This document shows positions 11,008-22,050 of a stretch of 64,000 nucleotides of DNA, piece by piece. Where the stretch lies: contig JAHDVF020000001.1 in NCBI GenBank assembly GCA_022606425.2, positions 930,001-994,000 of the forward strand, in the 5' to 3' direction. The stretch comes from Lepidostoma basale (Eukaryota; Arthropoda; Insecta; Trichoptera; Lepidostomatidae). A program made the position numbers and the translations under genes. Position 1 is the first letter of the stretch; the number at the start of each line of letters is the position of its first letter. The notes under the pieces are model-generated. The model saw only the letters and a list, made by a program, of their open reading frames with translations, had not been told where the DNA came from and did not search any database.

Positions 11008-11620
11008 ATACTATGCTATGCTGACGACGCTGCAATACTAGCAGAGAATGAAGATGACCTTGAGAGAATGCTTTACAAATTCCACCTCACATCCGAAAAA
11101 TATAAAATGACAAAACAAACCATCACGCCGTTTCCCCTTAGGGGTAGGCAGAGAGAATGAACCACCACACTACTCTATCCTGGCAAACCTCTCTAACGTC
11201 CTCCACATTCATACAACGAGTCATACACGCACGTCGATTCCTCCGACTTCTAACATGACCAACCTTTAAAATTTGATTAATTTGGTTATGCCATTTTTTC
11301 CTCGGTCTGCCTCGACTTCGTACCCAATTTACATCGTTAACGTATACTTTCTTAACCATTCTTTCTCCATCCATGCGTTCCATATGTTTTTTTTACTATT
11401 TTTACATTTTACGATTTCTATTAGTAAGATGAAGTGCTTAACAATATTAAAAGAGCATATCAAATGTAATCTGATCATCGATAACACACCTATTGAGCAA
11501 GTCATGCGATTCACTTACCTAGACATAGAGATCGGTAGCTACAGTGACCTATATGACGAGGTGCGAGCACAAACCAACAAAGCGACAGCCGTGAATATAA
11601 TACAATTTTTAGGGGTTTGA
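11008..11620 (+). mobile_element. RTE-type LINE split by an RTE-A insertion
   Basis: The first part (11008-11104) reads LCYADDAAILAENEDDLERM, including the YADD active site. The second part (about 11405-11620) resumes as IDNTPIEQVMRFTYLDIEI then DEVRAQTNKA, the next conserved block. The reverse-oriented RTE-A piece at 11117-11383 lies between them, so RTE-A jumped into this older element. Confidence 0.75.
11117..11383 (-). mobile_element. RTE-A LINE, nested copy
   Basis: Minus strand: MERMDGERMVKKVYVNDVN, then RGRPRKKWHNQI and MTRCMNVEDVREVCQDR, ending near the ACGGCGTGATGG terminus. It is nearly open over 81 codons, so it is fairly young. Confidence 0.8.
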
Positions 11621-11800
11621 ATGGATGGTTAGAGCCGTGGAGGGACATACCGTGCTGGAAGGTATGTGTACTAGTAAATGCCATGAAACAACCCTTGGTG
11701 GGTCTCAGCCTCCTTCAAGAAACGAATTTTTTGAAGTGTTCGTAACGTTGGTTGTTGTACAAGGTTAGGTTGTTGGCCTAACGCCCAACCCCCTTAATAG

Positions 11801-11938
11801 TTCGACGTGCATGTATGACATGATGTATGAATGTAGAGAAATCGACAGAAGTATGTCAGGACAGAACAGTGTGACGTTCCATTCTTTCTGCCTACCCTCG
11901 GGGAGACGGTGTGATGGTTAGTTAGTTAGTTAGTTACC
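11801..11938 (+). mobile_element. RTE-A LINE 3' tip
   Basis: Covers the Cys-rich C-terminus and the tail GATGGTTAGTTAGTTAGTTA, a clear view of the (TTAG)n end. Confidence 0.75.
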
Positions 11939-12454
11939 ATGATGGAATTCGACAGTTTTTTGGTTGAAAATGTGTTATGAACCGGTATTGAAGAAAATAA
12001 CACTGATTCACATTGCGTTGTTTCCTAGCCCTACTTTTATTAACGTAAGTCTTGTGCTATGACTGAAGACCGCCACCAGAAACTGACCCCGTAGTAATTA
12101 AATTGACCCTTACAGCGATGAGTGCTGGAGATGCCTCCATTGTCTGCGCTCATTATCTTCCTTTATAAGCTCGATGTCGATTTCGGGAAGTCTCCCACTA
12201 CTTGTATTTGATTGTGATATACGCTTGTGCGTCGGTTTTAATTTAACAGGAACTAATTCACCACTTTTGGCCGGTGTATTACAGATCATTATTACTATTA
12301 GGAACTATTAAGAACTCCCACTGTTCTGACTCTATTTTTGCTTCGATCTATTATAGCGAGTTACCTATCGAATAATCGTTATCATTTGAGATTGATATTT
12401 TTTTGTTTTTACCTTCATTTTAGACTTTTTTCGCAAGTGGGTCAAATTTATAAA

Positions 12455-12755
12455 AAAAAGCGCTAGCTGCCTCTGGTGATGCCGATGGGGAGAGCAATCA
12501 AACTGCTGAACATGACCGCTTCGGAGATCGATGTCTTTCATATTCGTGAAAGTACGTTCAGAAGACAAATACTCTTGACTCCGGAGAGTATCTTGTATTC
12601 CTAATGTCGAACCATCTCTCATGCGTTCCTGGTATTATATATTTTTTTTGTGTTTTACCTGTTCTAGATGCCTTAAACTATAATTGTTGTTTGTAATATC
12701 TTTTGAGAAAATAAACTGATTTGGTTTGATTTCATTTCATTTCATTTAAAAATGA
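12455..12755 (+). mobile_element. CR1-G LINE 3' end
   Basis: Reads PMGRAIKLLNMTASEIDVFH then ESTFRRQILLTPESIL and a stop. A UTR follows with CTCATGCGTTCCTGGTATTA and a tail AAATAAACTGATTTGGTTTG. Antisense open frames here are shadows. Confidence 0.7.
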
Positions 12756-12861
12756 AAAACGTAACACATTTTTATTTGGAAAGAAGTCGAAGGCGATTAT
12801 TTTTAACTCATCAGCGACTTCCAGTCAGTAGAATTCGGCGGCGACCTTTTCTTTGCTTAGC

Positions 12862-12920
12862 CCATAAGCGACACAGTCCATCCCTTCGGGGTAAGGGCGC
12901 GCTGGTTAGTTAGTTACTAT
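12862..12920 (+). mobile_element. RTE-A LINE 3' tip, decayed
   Basis: Only the CAGTCCATCCCTTCGGGG stretch and GGTTAGTTAGTTA tail remain. Confidence 0.5.
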
Positions 12921-13009
12921 AAATGAAAATCTAACAAAGCGAAACGTATCATGTCATTTCCATAAAATTTGCATAAAATATGATAAAAAATTATAGAAAA
13001 TATATACAA

Positions 13010-13335
13010 CATTTTGAATGTATACAAATACTTGTAGACGAATACTGGATTTTATTTACTCATAAATCTAATCTTCATAGATGGCGCTGGTCTGTAAATT
13101 GAAACTGACATGTGAATTGTGGTGTTGGATATTAACATATATACAACTTCCAAAAAATTGTCAGACATGGTGGTCATAAGAAAGGTGGAATGGGGAATGT
13201 TGTATTACATAAAGCGTGCGCTTAACCCAACCTGGAGTTCTTAACTCCATAAGTCCTGGAAACACCTCGATCACCTTATTTAGTTTCCAGTTTGCATCTT
13301 CGTCTCTATTGAGATAAAATTAATCCTTGAATAGA
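13010..13335. repeat. Foldback element FB-3, one-armed copy
   Basis: Carries the leading TATACAAATACTTGTAGACG block, the GATGGCGCTGG interior, the GGAATGGGGAATGTTGTATT block and the TCTCTATTGAGATAAAATTA right end. Confidence 0.7.
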
Positions 13336-14767
13336 AAATATATGTTTTCATTCATATTTACATTGTTTTTTATTAGTTCAAACAAAATAAATTTATTTTA
13401 AGTTTTATTTCACAGACGTATTGGAGGCACACAGTTTAGTTATGAATACTGCATTCAATAATCATAAATCGAATATTCCTACTGACTATTCTCTTTGCTG
13501 GTGTATTCTCTTTCTCAAAACTTAATTTACGGTTAGTGTTTTAAAATACGAGACCACTGTAATGAATTCCGGGCACATTAAGTATGTTGAAGGGATCCTT
13601 ACTAATTTGTTGAATGACATTTTAATTACTTCCCAGCGAGACCTTCAAGTTATGAATTTGTAAGCTGTCAGGGGGAGATTGTACTTATGAAGATAAATAA
13701 CAATTGTTTAATACGTGAAGCAAACCAATTGCTGAATTATTAACTGCAACGTGCATTCATGTTATAACGAGGAATATTTTTGCATGAGTTGATAAAAAAA
13801 CAAACATGCACATTTATTTTATTTAAAATTTATTGAACAGACTAGGATGTTATCAATCCAAAGACGTTTGCAATTTCTTGTTTGACTGACATATCGCCTG
13901 CCATGACACAGAGATCGATATAAGACATGCAATTAGCAATTAACTGACAACTTCCCACGCTTTTTCTGAAGATATACAGTGAAATAGTGGATTGCCTAAG
14001 TTTCCCAATCATATAATATTTGACTCATGACACCCTTTTACAATATTTTTTATGTTATAAAACATTGCTAACTCATTGTCTAGAACATAATTTATTTTTA
14101 TAAACTTAAAGCGATAACCCCGTAGAATTCCAAAATTATAATTCTTAAATGAAATAAAGCAACGTTTTTTTTCACTGTTGAGTATACTTTTCAAAGGTAT
14201 CAAGCCTTTATCTTCATAATTTAAATTAATATATAAAATAAAATAATATTTTAATTCATCGTTAAGTATATTTTATGTACACCTTTTGAAGGTATCAAAC
14301 CTTCATCGTTGGGAGAAAAAAAATAATATTATTGATTATTTAGATCTTGTCATTATCTAGTGTGTGATTATCCCCATTATAAAGCTATAATAACTTCAAA
14401 ACATTTCGATAAACTCGACAGTGGAAAAAACAGTCATATATAAATCTTGGAATACTGCAAAGCCACATAATACACATTTAAATCAAATAATTTGTTTTTA
14501 AAACGAACAGTTTTTTTGAATACACGATCGCAAAGTAGTTATGTACAATTATAAATAACCTTTAATGACTCCAAGAAATCTCATTTAAAAAATCCAGTTT
14601 TTCTTTAGAACGTTTTTAATTATAATCAGTATTTAATTATATCTAAGGAATCTAGTTGATCTTTTATTACATGCAAATTACTTTACGTATTTTAAAAATA
14701 TATTGTTTTGCAATCGTTAGCTCTTCAGTAAAAAGCTAAATAAATAAACAAAAATATCGCACTCATT
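13336..14767. other. AT-rich; two weak hammerhead-like hairpins
   Basis: No gene seen. Near 14180-14215 the minus strand reads ATGAAGA, T, an AAAGG/CCTTT hairpin and GAAAA. Near 14280-14310 a related GAAGGTATCAAACCTTC hairpin occurs. Both resemble, but do not satisfy, the motif described at 29392. Confidence 0.35.
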
Positions 14768-14940
14768 GTTTCTCGAACAATGATGTAAATCTCCATATTA
14801 AATAATTAATACGAATGAAAACGTCTGTTTTCTAGAAGATTTATTATGATTTATGAGAATTAAAAGTTTCGCCTTATTCAAGCGTTATCAAATGTTATTT
14901 GAATAAAACATAATAAAACTTCTAGAAAATATACAGAATT
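14768..14940. repeat. Hammerhead-type repeat, ACATGT family
   Basis: TTGTTTCTCGAACAA end, TTTTCTAGAAG block and, on the minus strand near 14895-14870, TTGATAA followed by a hairpin and GAAAC. Confidence 0.5.
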
Positions 14941-14942
14941 TG

Positions 14943-15092
14943 AAAGGTCGGCCATGTTAGAAGTCGGGAAAATCGACGTGCGTGTATGATTCAGTGTGTG
15001 AATGTGGAGGAACTAGAGAGGTGTGTTAGGGTAGATTAGTGAGGCAGTCCATTCTCTCTGCCTACGCTTTCGGAGAAACGGCGTGATGGTTT
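14943..15092 (+). mobile_element. RTE-A LINE 3' tip
   Basis: C-terminal Cys/Arg block with several frameshifts and the ACGGCGTGATGGTTTA end. Confidence 0.65.
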
Positions 15093-15094
15093 AT

Positions 15095-15255
15095 TGTTGT
15101 TAAAAACAGACGTTTTCGTTCTTGTTAAAATCATAATTTTTAAATATCGTAATTAACACGAATAAAAACACCTGTTTTCTAGAAGTTTTATTTTACTTTA
15201 CTGAATTTTTTTAAAGGGAATGACATTTTTCGCCTTGCTTGATCATTATAAAATG
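15095..15255. repeat. Hammerhead-type repeat, ACATGT family
   Basis: AACACGAATAAAAACACCTG and TTTTCTAGAAGTTTTATTTT blocks, then a minus-strand GGCGAAAAATGTC motif near 15235-15220. The core is decayed. Confidence 0.45.
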
Positions 15256-16155
15256 TTCGTAAAATACTAAATAAATATATCGCCTCAATATAAAATTGGA
15301 TGAATTGTTTAGTACCCAGGAAAAGAACGAGAAAATATATAGGTGTAACCAGTAAAATTACATATAATTCGAATGATCGATTCTTTTAACAATGCCCACA
15401 TACCTATATAGCGGAAGTTTTTCTGCACGCTTAAGGAACCATTAATTAAAGAGTTCTGACATTTGAATACGCAGACAGTCCGCAGTTCGCAGTACCAAGA
15501 TGGAAATTATAAGCAATGACACGATATCCGCTACTCTACAGCACCGCGTTCTGGGCGCTGATACGGCTATCTTCCGCAGCCTGTAGACCATAGAATGGAC
15601 CATAGCAAGTGAAGGATAAAGCTTGAGGAAGTGGGAGGAACGCGGAAGCGAAAACGGGTGGCCCCAGGCCGATTGGGTCGGTCTGCTTTTCCTGTTCCTA
15701 CTAAATACATTACAAAATACGATGTCCAAAATTTACTTCTGGTACAATCAGCTTATTCCTTATTAAGTAGTTACGTAATCGACCTTATTACAATGATGCT
15801 TTTATATTCCAAATATAATATGTACAATTGCAACTATTTATTGTTTTTACAACCATATAAAGACGTTTTTTTACGATTTAAAACATTGTTATTTTTCGCA
15901 CTATTGAATTTATTTTTCTCGGATATTTCGAAGGTTTTATAAATTAATCATCTGGAGGATAATATAACGTTTATGTGTATTTCATTATCCTGGTGGTAAA
16001 GGTATAAAACCTTCAATACATATAAATAAAAATAAAAAAGAGTTGATAAAACGATGTTTTAAATAGTAAAAAATCGGCATTGCGGACTTCCGCAGTGTTA
16101 ACGCCTCGATTTATCTAAAATTTCATATAATATATAAAAATTTCTACGAGTTTAT
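15256..16155. other. No gene recognised
   Basis: 15470-15710 is richer in G+C than its surroundings and open on the minus strand (95 codons from about 15729), but no domain or splice pattern supports a gene. A GGTAAAGGTATAAAACCTTC hairpin lies near 16000. Confidence 0.4.
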
Positions 16156-16156
16156 A

Positions 16157-16638
16157 TAGGGTGTTTTTTTTACAGGTTTGGTTTTTAAACTAACAACATT
16201 GTTTCTAGAGACTGTCAATTTGACAATTGATAGTTGATTTGTAGTCAATACGTTTTGCCATTTTACCATAAATAGACTGACGTCAGAACAGCGCTTGCGA
16301 ATTGAGCAAATATATTTTGAAAATCATGGTTTGGTTCGCTTTATCATGCACTACGCCCATTTTACCATTTCCGAGCAAGTTATTCGGAAGACCATGGATC
16401 GTTTTCGCACCATGTACACTCTAGTGGATAATACGCATCCACAAAGACGACAATTGTCAAAAAATGGATTTCACGATTGCGCTACATTCGAGCTAGCCGT
16501 GGCGCTTATATGCCCGAAATTATATTTAAACAATAATGGCATAAAATTATCTATTAAGTAAAGTCAATATCATAGACATTATTTTAATTTTTTTTTTCAT
16601 TTTGAATATGTATTGTATACCTCTAAAAAAACACCCTA
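16157..16638 (+). mobile_element. Mariner-like mini-element keeping only the transposase N-terminus
   Basis: Short terminal inverted repeats bound it: TAGGGTGTTTTTTT at about 16157 and AAAAAAACACCCTA at 16625-16638, next to TA-rich target sequence. Inside, 16273-16561 is open and reads LTSEQRLRIEQIYFENHG, then QVIRKTMDRFRTMYTLVDN. This resembles the helix-turn-helix head (DUF4817-like) of mariner-type transposases from insects. The catalytic DDE/D part is missing and an unrelated-looking tail of about 30 codons precedes the stop. At about 480 bp it is an internally deleted, non-autonomous copy. Terminal repeats are the binding sites of transposase supplied by full-length relatives. Confidence 0.65.
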
Positions 16639-16717
16639 TGTATATTTTTTTCATGTGTACAACTGGTCGTTTGAACCCAATTACTGTATACAATTTATTT
16701 TAGCTATTATATTGATT

Positions 16718-16882
16718 CTTATGAGATGTGATAGGTAGCCAATCTATCGCCATTTTGTTGTCATGAGAAATCTATACCAGACCAAAGACAATGTGATAAT
16801 CACACTGCCATCACCGGGAATCGAAACCGGGACCTTCGGTATAGAAGTCAGAGCTCTTACCACTCTGCCACGATATTGATAA
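16718..16882 (-). mobile_element. tRNA-derived SINE
   Basis: Good reverse copy. B-box complement GGGAATCGAAACCGG near 16820, A-box side CTCTTACCACTCTGCCACGA, tail side GTGATAGGTAGCCAATC. Confidence 0.75.
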
Positions 16883-17177
16883 AACCATCTGATTTATAGA
16901 AGTTTTATTATATTTGCTTTCCATGCTTTGGCGTTATAAAACGCGAATCTTGATATTATAATTAACGTGTGCTTTAAATATGTTTTGACTTTCAAGGGCA
17001 TTGTCAAAATAACATATATTTTAATTATTTCGGTAATACCCAAATAAGGTGAATCACTTTAAAACATAATCGGATATACCTACAAGAATACAATTCGGAA
17101 TTTTTAAAGATTTAACACGTGTTTATTAAAACTGTAAAAATCAACATTTTATAGAAACTTTAAAAACATAAATATTA

Positions 17178-17965
17178 TCTTACTAACTAACTAACTAACC
17201 ATCACGCCGTCTCCCCGAAGAGGTAGGCAGAAATAATGAACTGTCACACTTTTCTTTCCTGACATATTTCTCTCGCTTCCTCAACATTCATACATCGTGT
17301 CATACACGCGCGTCGATTTCTCTGACTCCTCGCATGGCTGACATTCAATATTAGATTTATTTGATCGTGCCACGTTTTCCTCGGTCTTCCTCTATTTCTG
17401 GTTCGATTTACATCATTAACACATAATTTTTTTACCATTCATTCTTCATTCATTATTTCCATATGTCCAAACCATCGTAATGATTTTATCCTTATTTTGC
17501 CAGTTCCATGCTTCCCTTCCATACATAAGGGTCGGTAGCTGAACACCATTGTGCACTGCCTTCTAGCTTTTTTGGATATTTTTTTGTTTTTGATGACAAC
17601 TTTAAGTGCACCATTCACTTTGTTTTCTGCCCCAACCCTTCTTTCAATATCCCTCTCCATTCGCCCGTCTCTTGTAAACATACTACCTAAATACACGAAC
17701 TCAACTACTTGCTTCAAATTTTCACCATTCATCCTAATGTTGCAGACTGTCATGGTTTCTTCCTTTTCAAAAATCCTTGGACTTATTAACATTCATCATC
17801 AGATCATTTCGCATGCATACCTCATACATACAATTCACCAGGACTTGTAGTTCATGCTCGTTGTCTGCAAGTAGGACAGCGTCATCCGCATACAAGAGAC
17901 AGCTTACTGACACTCCGCTCATTTTTGCACCTACATCCAACCCTATCAGCTCTTTCATTATTTAT
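17178..17965 (-). mobile_element. RTE-A LINE, long 3' copy with YADD active site
   Basis: Longest RTE-A copy in the window. Reading on the minus strand from 17965: MKELIGLDVGAKM, SCLLYADDAVLLADNEHEL (catalytic Asp pair near 17885), a frameshift, MTVCNIRMNGENL, EFVYLGSMFTRDGRMERDIE, NGALKVVI, a short deletion, RPRKTWHDQINLILNVSHA and the Cys-rich end. The tail (CTAA)n is at 17178-17195 as read on the plus strand. It joins the palm fragment at 2-690 to the C-terminal fragments elsewhere, showing they are one family. Frameshifts make it non-functional. Confidence 0.85.
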
Positions 17966-18259
17966 TCTTTCGTACAGTTCTTATTTATTAATTACAGTAA
18001 ATTTTGGATCAATGTAAACATAATAAACTCAAACGCATTCGTGAATATCTAAACATGTTTTTTTTACTTTTTTAATCGGATATTACTATGGAAATAAAAG
18101 AAAAACATGACACAAAATTAAAAATATCAGATATGCTGCATTTGAATAAATATATTATATTTTGATAGCGATTGTCATTTGGCAATAAGCTCACAGATAA
18201 ATAAAATAATACATCCTATCACACAGACGAGATACAAAGTTACTGAATGTTAGCTACTT

Positions 18260-18661
18260 TCATACACTAAGAGAAGCATAACTAACCAAAGCAACTACTG
18301 CCATACCACCAATTACTCCATTATAGACTTTATACGCGGTATTATTCTCACTACAGCGGTATAACACCCTTGTCAAAAACTCGTAGTCTAAAGATTAAAA
18401 TCAGAATACATATTTTTTTATAAGTGTGCGCACTGGTGTCTCTACTCGAGCGGTGTCTACCGCTGCAACGAATCGCAATGGAATAAGAATGGGTTGTTCT
18501 CCATTATCCTTTTCAATTAAATAATTGACCGGGTCGCGATGAGGTCCGTATGGTGTGTACTCGTACAACGTACGGACGTTCACATCGACAGGGCCGGACT
18601 GTCCGCCGCCTCCGCCCCACACGGTTACTGAACTCACTCTGGCGAGTGTGTCCAAGGTGAA
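18260..18661 (-). CDS. Candidate host-gene terminal exon(s), unidentified
   Basis: A GC-richer stretch in AT-rich DNA with an open minus frame. An acceptor-like TTTTAGTTCCTAG precedes it (AG at 18663-18662); an in-frame stop overlaps that AG, so the exon should start at 18661. It reads FTLDTLARVSSVTVWGGGGG, then NVRTLYEYTPYGPHRDPVNY and PILIPLRFVAAVDTARVETP, with stops at 18403 and 18397. The same frame then resumes as FLTRVLYRCSENN and ends at TGA (18262-18260) with a hydrophobic tail (GVIGGMAVVALVSYASLSV), like a C-terminal membrane anchor. A short GT-AG intron of 54, 66 or 81 bases would keep the frame. The family is not recognised and upstream exons were not found. It may instead be a terminated exon or a pseudogene. 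Confidence 0.4.
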
Positions 18662-19062
18662 CTAGGAACTAAAAGGCTTCCGCTGAAACGTCTTCTTAAT
18701 TAATTATTATAAAGATGATTATAAACTTTACGAATGATCAAAGGTTTTTTATCACGATGGTACACAATACACCTTTGAGAATCATTTGTTCAGTCTATTT
18801 ATTATTATAAAAACATTTCCTATGATAAGAGATTTAAAAATTATAATATATTATAATACTTCGTATAGATACCCCGCAGTGGTGGTAGATAATACATAAG
18901 CAAAATGCAGTCTTCATTTAAGCGCTAAAACAAAGTGAGTGGTTTAAGCAAATTAATACAAATGATTAAAAAGTCTATTGAATCTCTAACAACGATGTAA
19001 AACTGCAAATTAAATAATTATACGAGTACTAATAAAAAAGTCCGTTATTTCTATAGAATCTG
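18662..19062. other. AT-rich, possible intron
   Basis: No repeat or frame seen. If the neighbouring exon is real, this would be part of its upstream intron. Confidence 0.35.
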
Positions 19063-19366
19063 TCTGTTTTGATAGATGAATTTATTCTGAAACTTGCCGA
19101 ACGTTTTTACAAAGGACTCCCTTCACATCCTAGCCCCACAATAAAATACCTCTCAAATTACGACCCAAACACCTCCAGCCACCACAAGCGCCCAAAATCG
19201 ATCCTCCTTCAGAGGAACACTCCGGGCCACACAAATCATGCCCCCGCATAAACTTACAACCCAACAAATCACCTTTCAACAATGTTCCCATCAGACGTAA
19301 AAGGAATAGCCACATGAGCTGAACCTCTGTAAGCCAGAAGGTCCAAGTCCAAGTCCAAGTCTAAGA
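19063..19366 (+). mobile_element. Jockey-like LINE 3' end
   Basis: Open from MIDEFILKLAERFYKGLPSH to the TAA near 19250, then the 3' UTR and a (GTCCAA)n tail to 19366. Same family as 9385-10190. Confidence 0.8.
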
Positions 19367-19681
19367 AGCTATATTATAATATTTTAACCGTTTGAGTGCC
19401 AAACCTATTTCGCCAAAATATTCTAAAATATCAAAAGAAATGTCTATTTTTATAGATAATTTATATTTACAAGAAAACAATGTGCCATTTTTGTAAAAAT
19501 ACACCAATTTTCATATTTATTTCAACATTCTCTTCGCTAGGTTTCTCACCATGATAATAAAAATACAGAAATTGAATACTATTAATCTACCTACAAGCGC
19601 GATGGCGCTCTTCGGCACTCTAATGATTAAGGAACGCTGGCTTGCAATACTAAAGCAGTAAGCCCATAAAATATTATAATT

Positions 19682-19760
19682 GAAAGAAATTGTGGCAGTC
19701 CATTCTTTCTGCCTACCCCTTCGGATAGACGGCGTGATGGTAAGTTAGTTAGTTAGTTTT
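19682..19760 (+). mobile_element. RTE-A LINE 3' tip
   Basis: TGGCAGTCCATTCTTTCTGC through GACGGCGTGATGG to a (GTTA)n tail. Confidence 0.7.
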
Positions 19761-20483
19761 ACTGTTTTTATATTTTCTTCTATATTCACCATTACTTTGT
19801 GTTACGGATTCACTATTAAACTTACTGCTAAATTATTTAAAAGTATACTCTTATGATCAAGTGGCATTAACTCTTTGTTATACAATAGAATATATACATA
19901 TTCTTATTAATTAATTCTGGTTCTGGTTCAAAAAAATATATTAATTTACTTATTAATTGATTACATATAAACTTGACACTTTCCGCTGATGATCTTTAAA
20001 ACTGAATAATTATATTAATAGTTTATGATTAATATTTGTACATATAATACATTTATTGCAAACCTTTTTTTTCTGGGTTAGTAATATGAACTAGCATTTT
20101 CAATTACAAACGTATTATCACGAAGCGAAATGAATCTCATTACGTGAGACATAGCATTGTATTCATTTTGCAAGATCATTAATTACTTTTTCCATATAAG
20201 AACGTCTGTAATTATCTGCTTGTTATAATTTATTATTGCTGAAAAGTAAATATTTGGATACGTTCAATTAAGTAATTAAAACGCTCAAAATGTCGTGATT
20301 TATAGCTTATCATTTGTATTTTAATCATATTATTATCTTCATACGATATTAAGAATTAAATTTTGAAAATATTAATATTTCTGTACATTTATTATATTTT
20401 TGGTTTTGTATGAAATGTTTGAATGTGCCGATGTTACTATGTGCAATATAATATATCTTGGTAATATAATCAAATGATTTTAC
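19761..20483. other. AT-rich, no feature seen
   Basis: Nothing coding or repeated recognised. Confidence 0.5.
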
Positions 20484-20850
20484 TGAAATCTCTTGATGGA
20501 AGATCATTTTAAATAATAATTAAATAAAACGATGTTTTTTAACTACTTCCTTCGTATTCATAATTGTTCACGAAACAATAAATAATAAATATAGTTAAGC
20601 GGTTTCGATACTGTAGAAATATAACAACTACATTGTGGCATATACCTACTGAAGTAAGTTTATTGATACATAATATTACATAAACTGTAACCCAGAAGAT
20701 CTAAGTCCAAGTCCAAGCATTTCCGTACATACAAAAATTTTATTCTTAATAATTTTTTATAATAATTAATTTTGGGTATAATTTTATAATTAAAGTTGTT
20801 ATCATATTTGAATAATATCTCTACTTATATCCGTGCTTTAAATATCGGTG
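20484..20850. repeat. Composite repeat, empty-site copy of 24335-24860
   Basis: The interval 20560-20835 reappears in reverse at about 24335-24860, including the Jockey-like AAGATCTAAGTCCAAGTCC block. There a LINE end interrupts it; here the site is intact (about 20805-20820). Confidence 0.75.
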
Positions 20851-20939
20851 GCACCACACATCTATTATATAATATTAAAAAAACTAACTAACTAACGCTG
20901 GTATCGACACACTGGGCATCAGACTGGATAACAGACTGG

Positions 20940-21060
20940 CATCGACGACCAGTTTGTTGATGCCAGCGAGCCTGGCGAAACCGGTCGCTGTCGAAATAAA
21001 GACAAAATTTAAAGAAGTTAAAAAAAACATCATTTTATTTAATTATTATATCTTGGGAAT
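20940..21060 (+). repeat. Hammerhead-type repeat, ACCGGT family
   Basis: GCCAG/CTGGC hairpin (20962-20976), GAAAC (20977-20981), CGGTC (20982-20986), then GCTGTCGAAATAAAGAC. The 5' core is shortened to TTGAT. Relatives: 32795-32880, 41205-41240, 54700-54745. Confidence 0.55.
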
Positions 21061-21149
21061 ATAGGAAATATTTCAAATGTGACTTGAGGAATAATATGTC
21101 ATGAAAGCGTTGATAATAAAAGGTCTAAGAAGATCTAAGAAGATGGTTG

Positions 21150-21475
21150 ATATTCAAGAACTTTTGGCCCAAAGAGTGTCTCTGGGCCATGGCAGATAAT
21201 AAACCATTCAGAGAACAAGTCGCTAAAAGCAAATGGCTGTGCATTGTTCACATCCTGAGATGGAACCCAGCCTTTACCGCTCAGGGCGCCCTAGACTGGT
21301 CCCGTACGTGTGGATAGAGGAAGCGAGGCAGACCTAGAGCCACCTGGAGAAGAACCCTGCAGGACAGGTTAAAGCAGCAGGCCTCACTTAGGATGATGTT
21401 TGACACGAGAAAGAAAGATGAGTCAGGTGGAGAAGGTTCCCTGAGTCTCTATGCACCATGGAGGTGTGACAAGAA
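21150..21475 (+). mobile_element. RTE-type LINE C-terminal fragment
   Basis: Reads GRPRATWRRTLQDRLKQQ, then a LSLYAPWRCDKK end, the usual GRPR..W...L terminus of this LINE class. Earlier frames contain stops. Confidence 0.65.
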
Positions 21476-21504
21476 AACAAAAAGAAGAAAAAAAAAATGG
21501 TTTA

Positions 21505-21662
21505 ATATTGAAAACGTAGCACGATCAAAGTCGGCCACGCGAGGAGTCAGAAAAATCGGCATGCGTGCACGACACAATGTATGAGTATTCTAAAAGCGAA
21601 AAAAAATTACACATATGTTAGTAAATCAGAAAATAATATAGTGGAGATCCATCCTTTCTGTC
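21505..21662 (+). mobile_element. RTE-A LINE fragment, decayed
   Basis: ACGATCAAAGTCGGCCACGC and following Cys/Arg block; last trace GATCCATCCTTTCTGTC at 21646-21662, joined directly to the next element. Confidence 0.55.
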
Positions 21663-22050
21663 GACATTGGATGCGTGTTGCCCAGGATCGAAAGACATTG
21701 AAGCAGATGGAGGAGGCCTACGCCCAGGAGTGAACGGATATGAATTGTATATGTATGAATGTTTTATGCAAATGTGATATAATGTGTATCACAAGACATG
21801 TTGTTATATTTATGAACTAATTACATCATCGGAAGAGTGGCAGCGCTAAAATGGCATGCCGCTCGCAGCCCTGATGATAGATGAACTGCAACCCGGAACC
21901 CAGGACGTCCTCAACTTCGATGGAGGGACGACATTGGATGCGTGTTGCCCAGGATCGACAGACATTCAAGCAGATGGAGGAGGCCTACGCCCAGGAGTGA
22001 ACGGATATGAATTGTATATGTATGAATGTTTTATGCAAATGTGATATAGT
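21662..22050 (+). mobile_element. Duplicated RTE-type LINE 3' end
   Basis: A block of about 120 bases occurs at 21662-21781 and again at 21929-22048, offset by 267. It encodes WMRVAQDRQTFKQMEEAYAQ EW, a typical RTE C-terminus, followed by a short UTR. The second copy extends further 5' (GGSAKMACR-like, then PRTSSTSMEG). Confidence 0.7.

Noticed and set aside
15442..15729. 95-codon minus frame as a host gene
   Set aside because: No domain, no convincing start or splice sites, and a comparable frame exists on the other strand.
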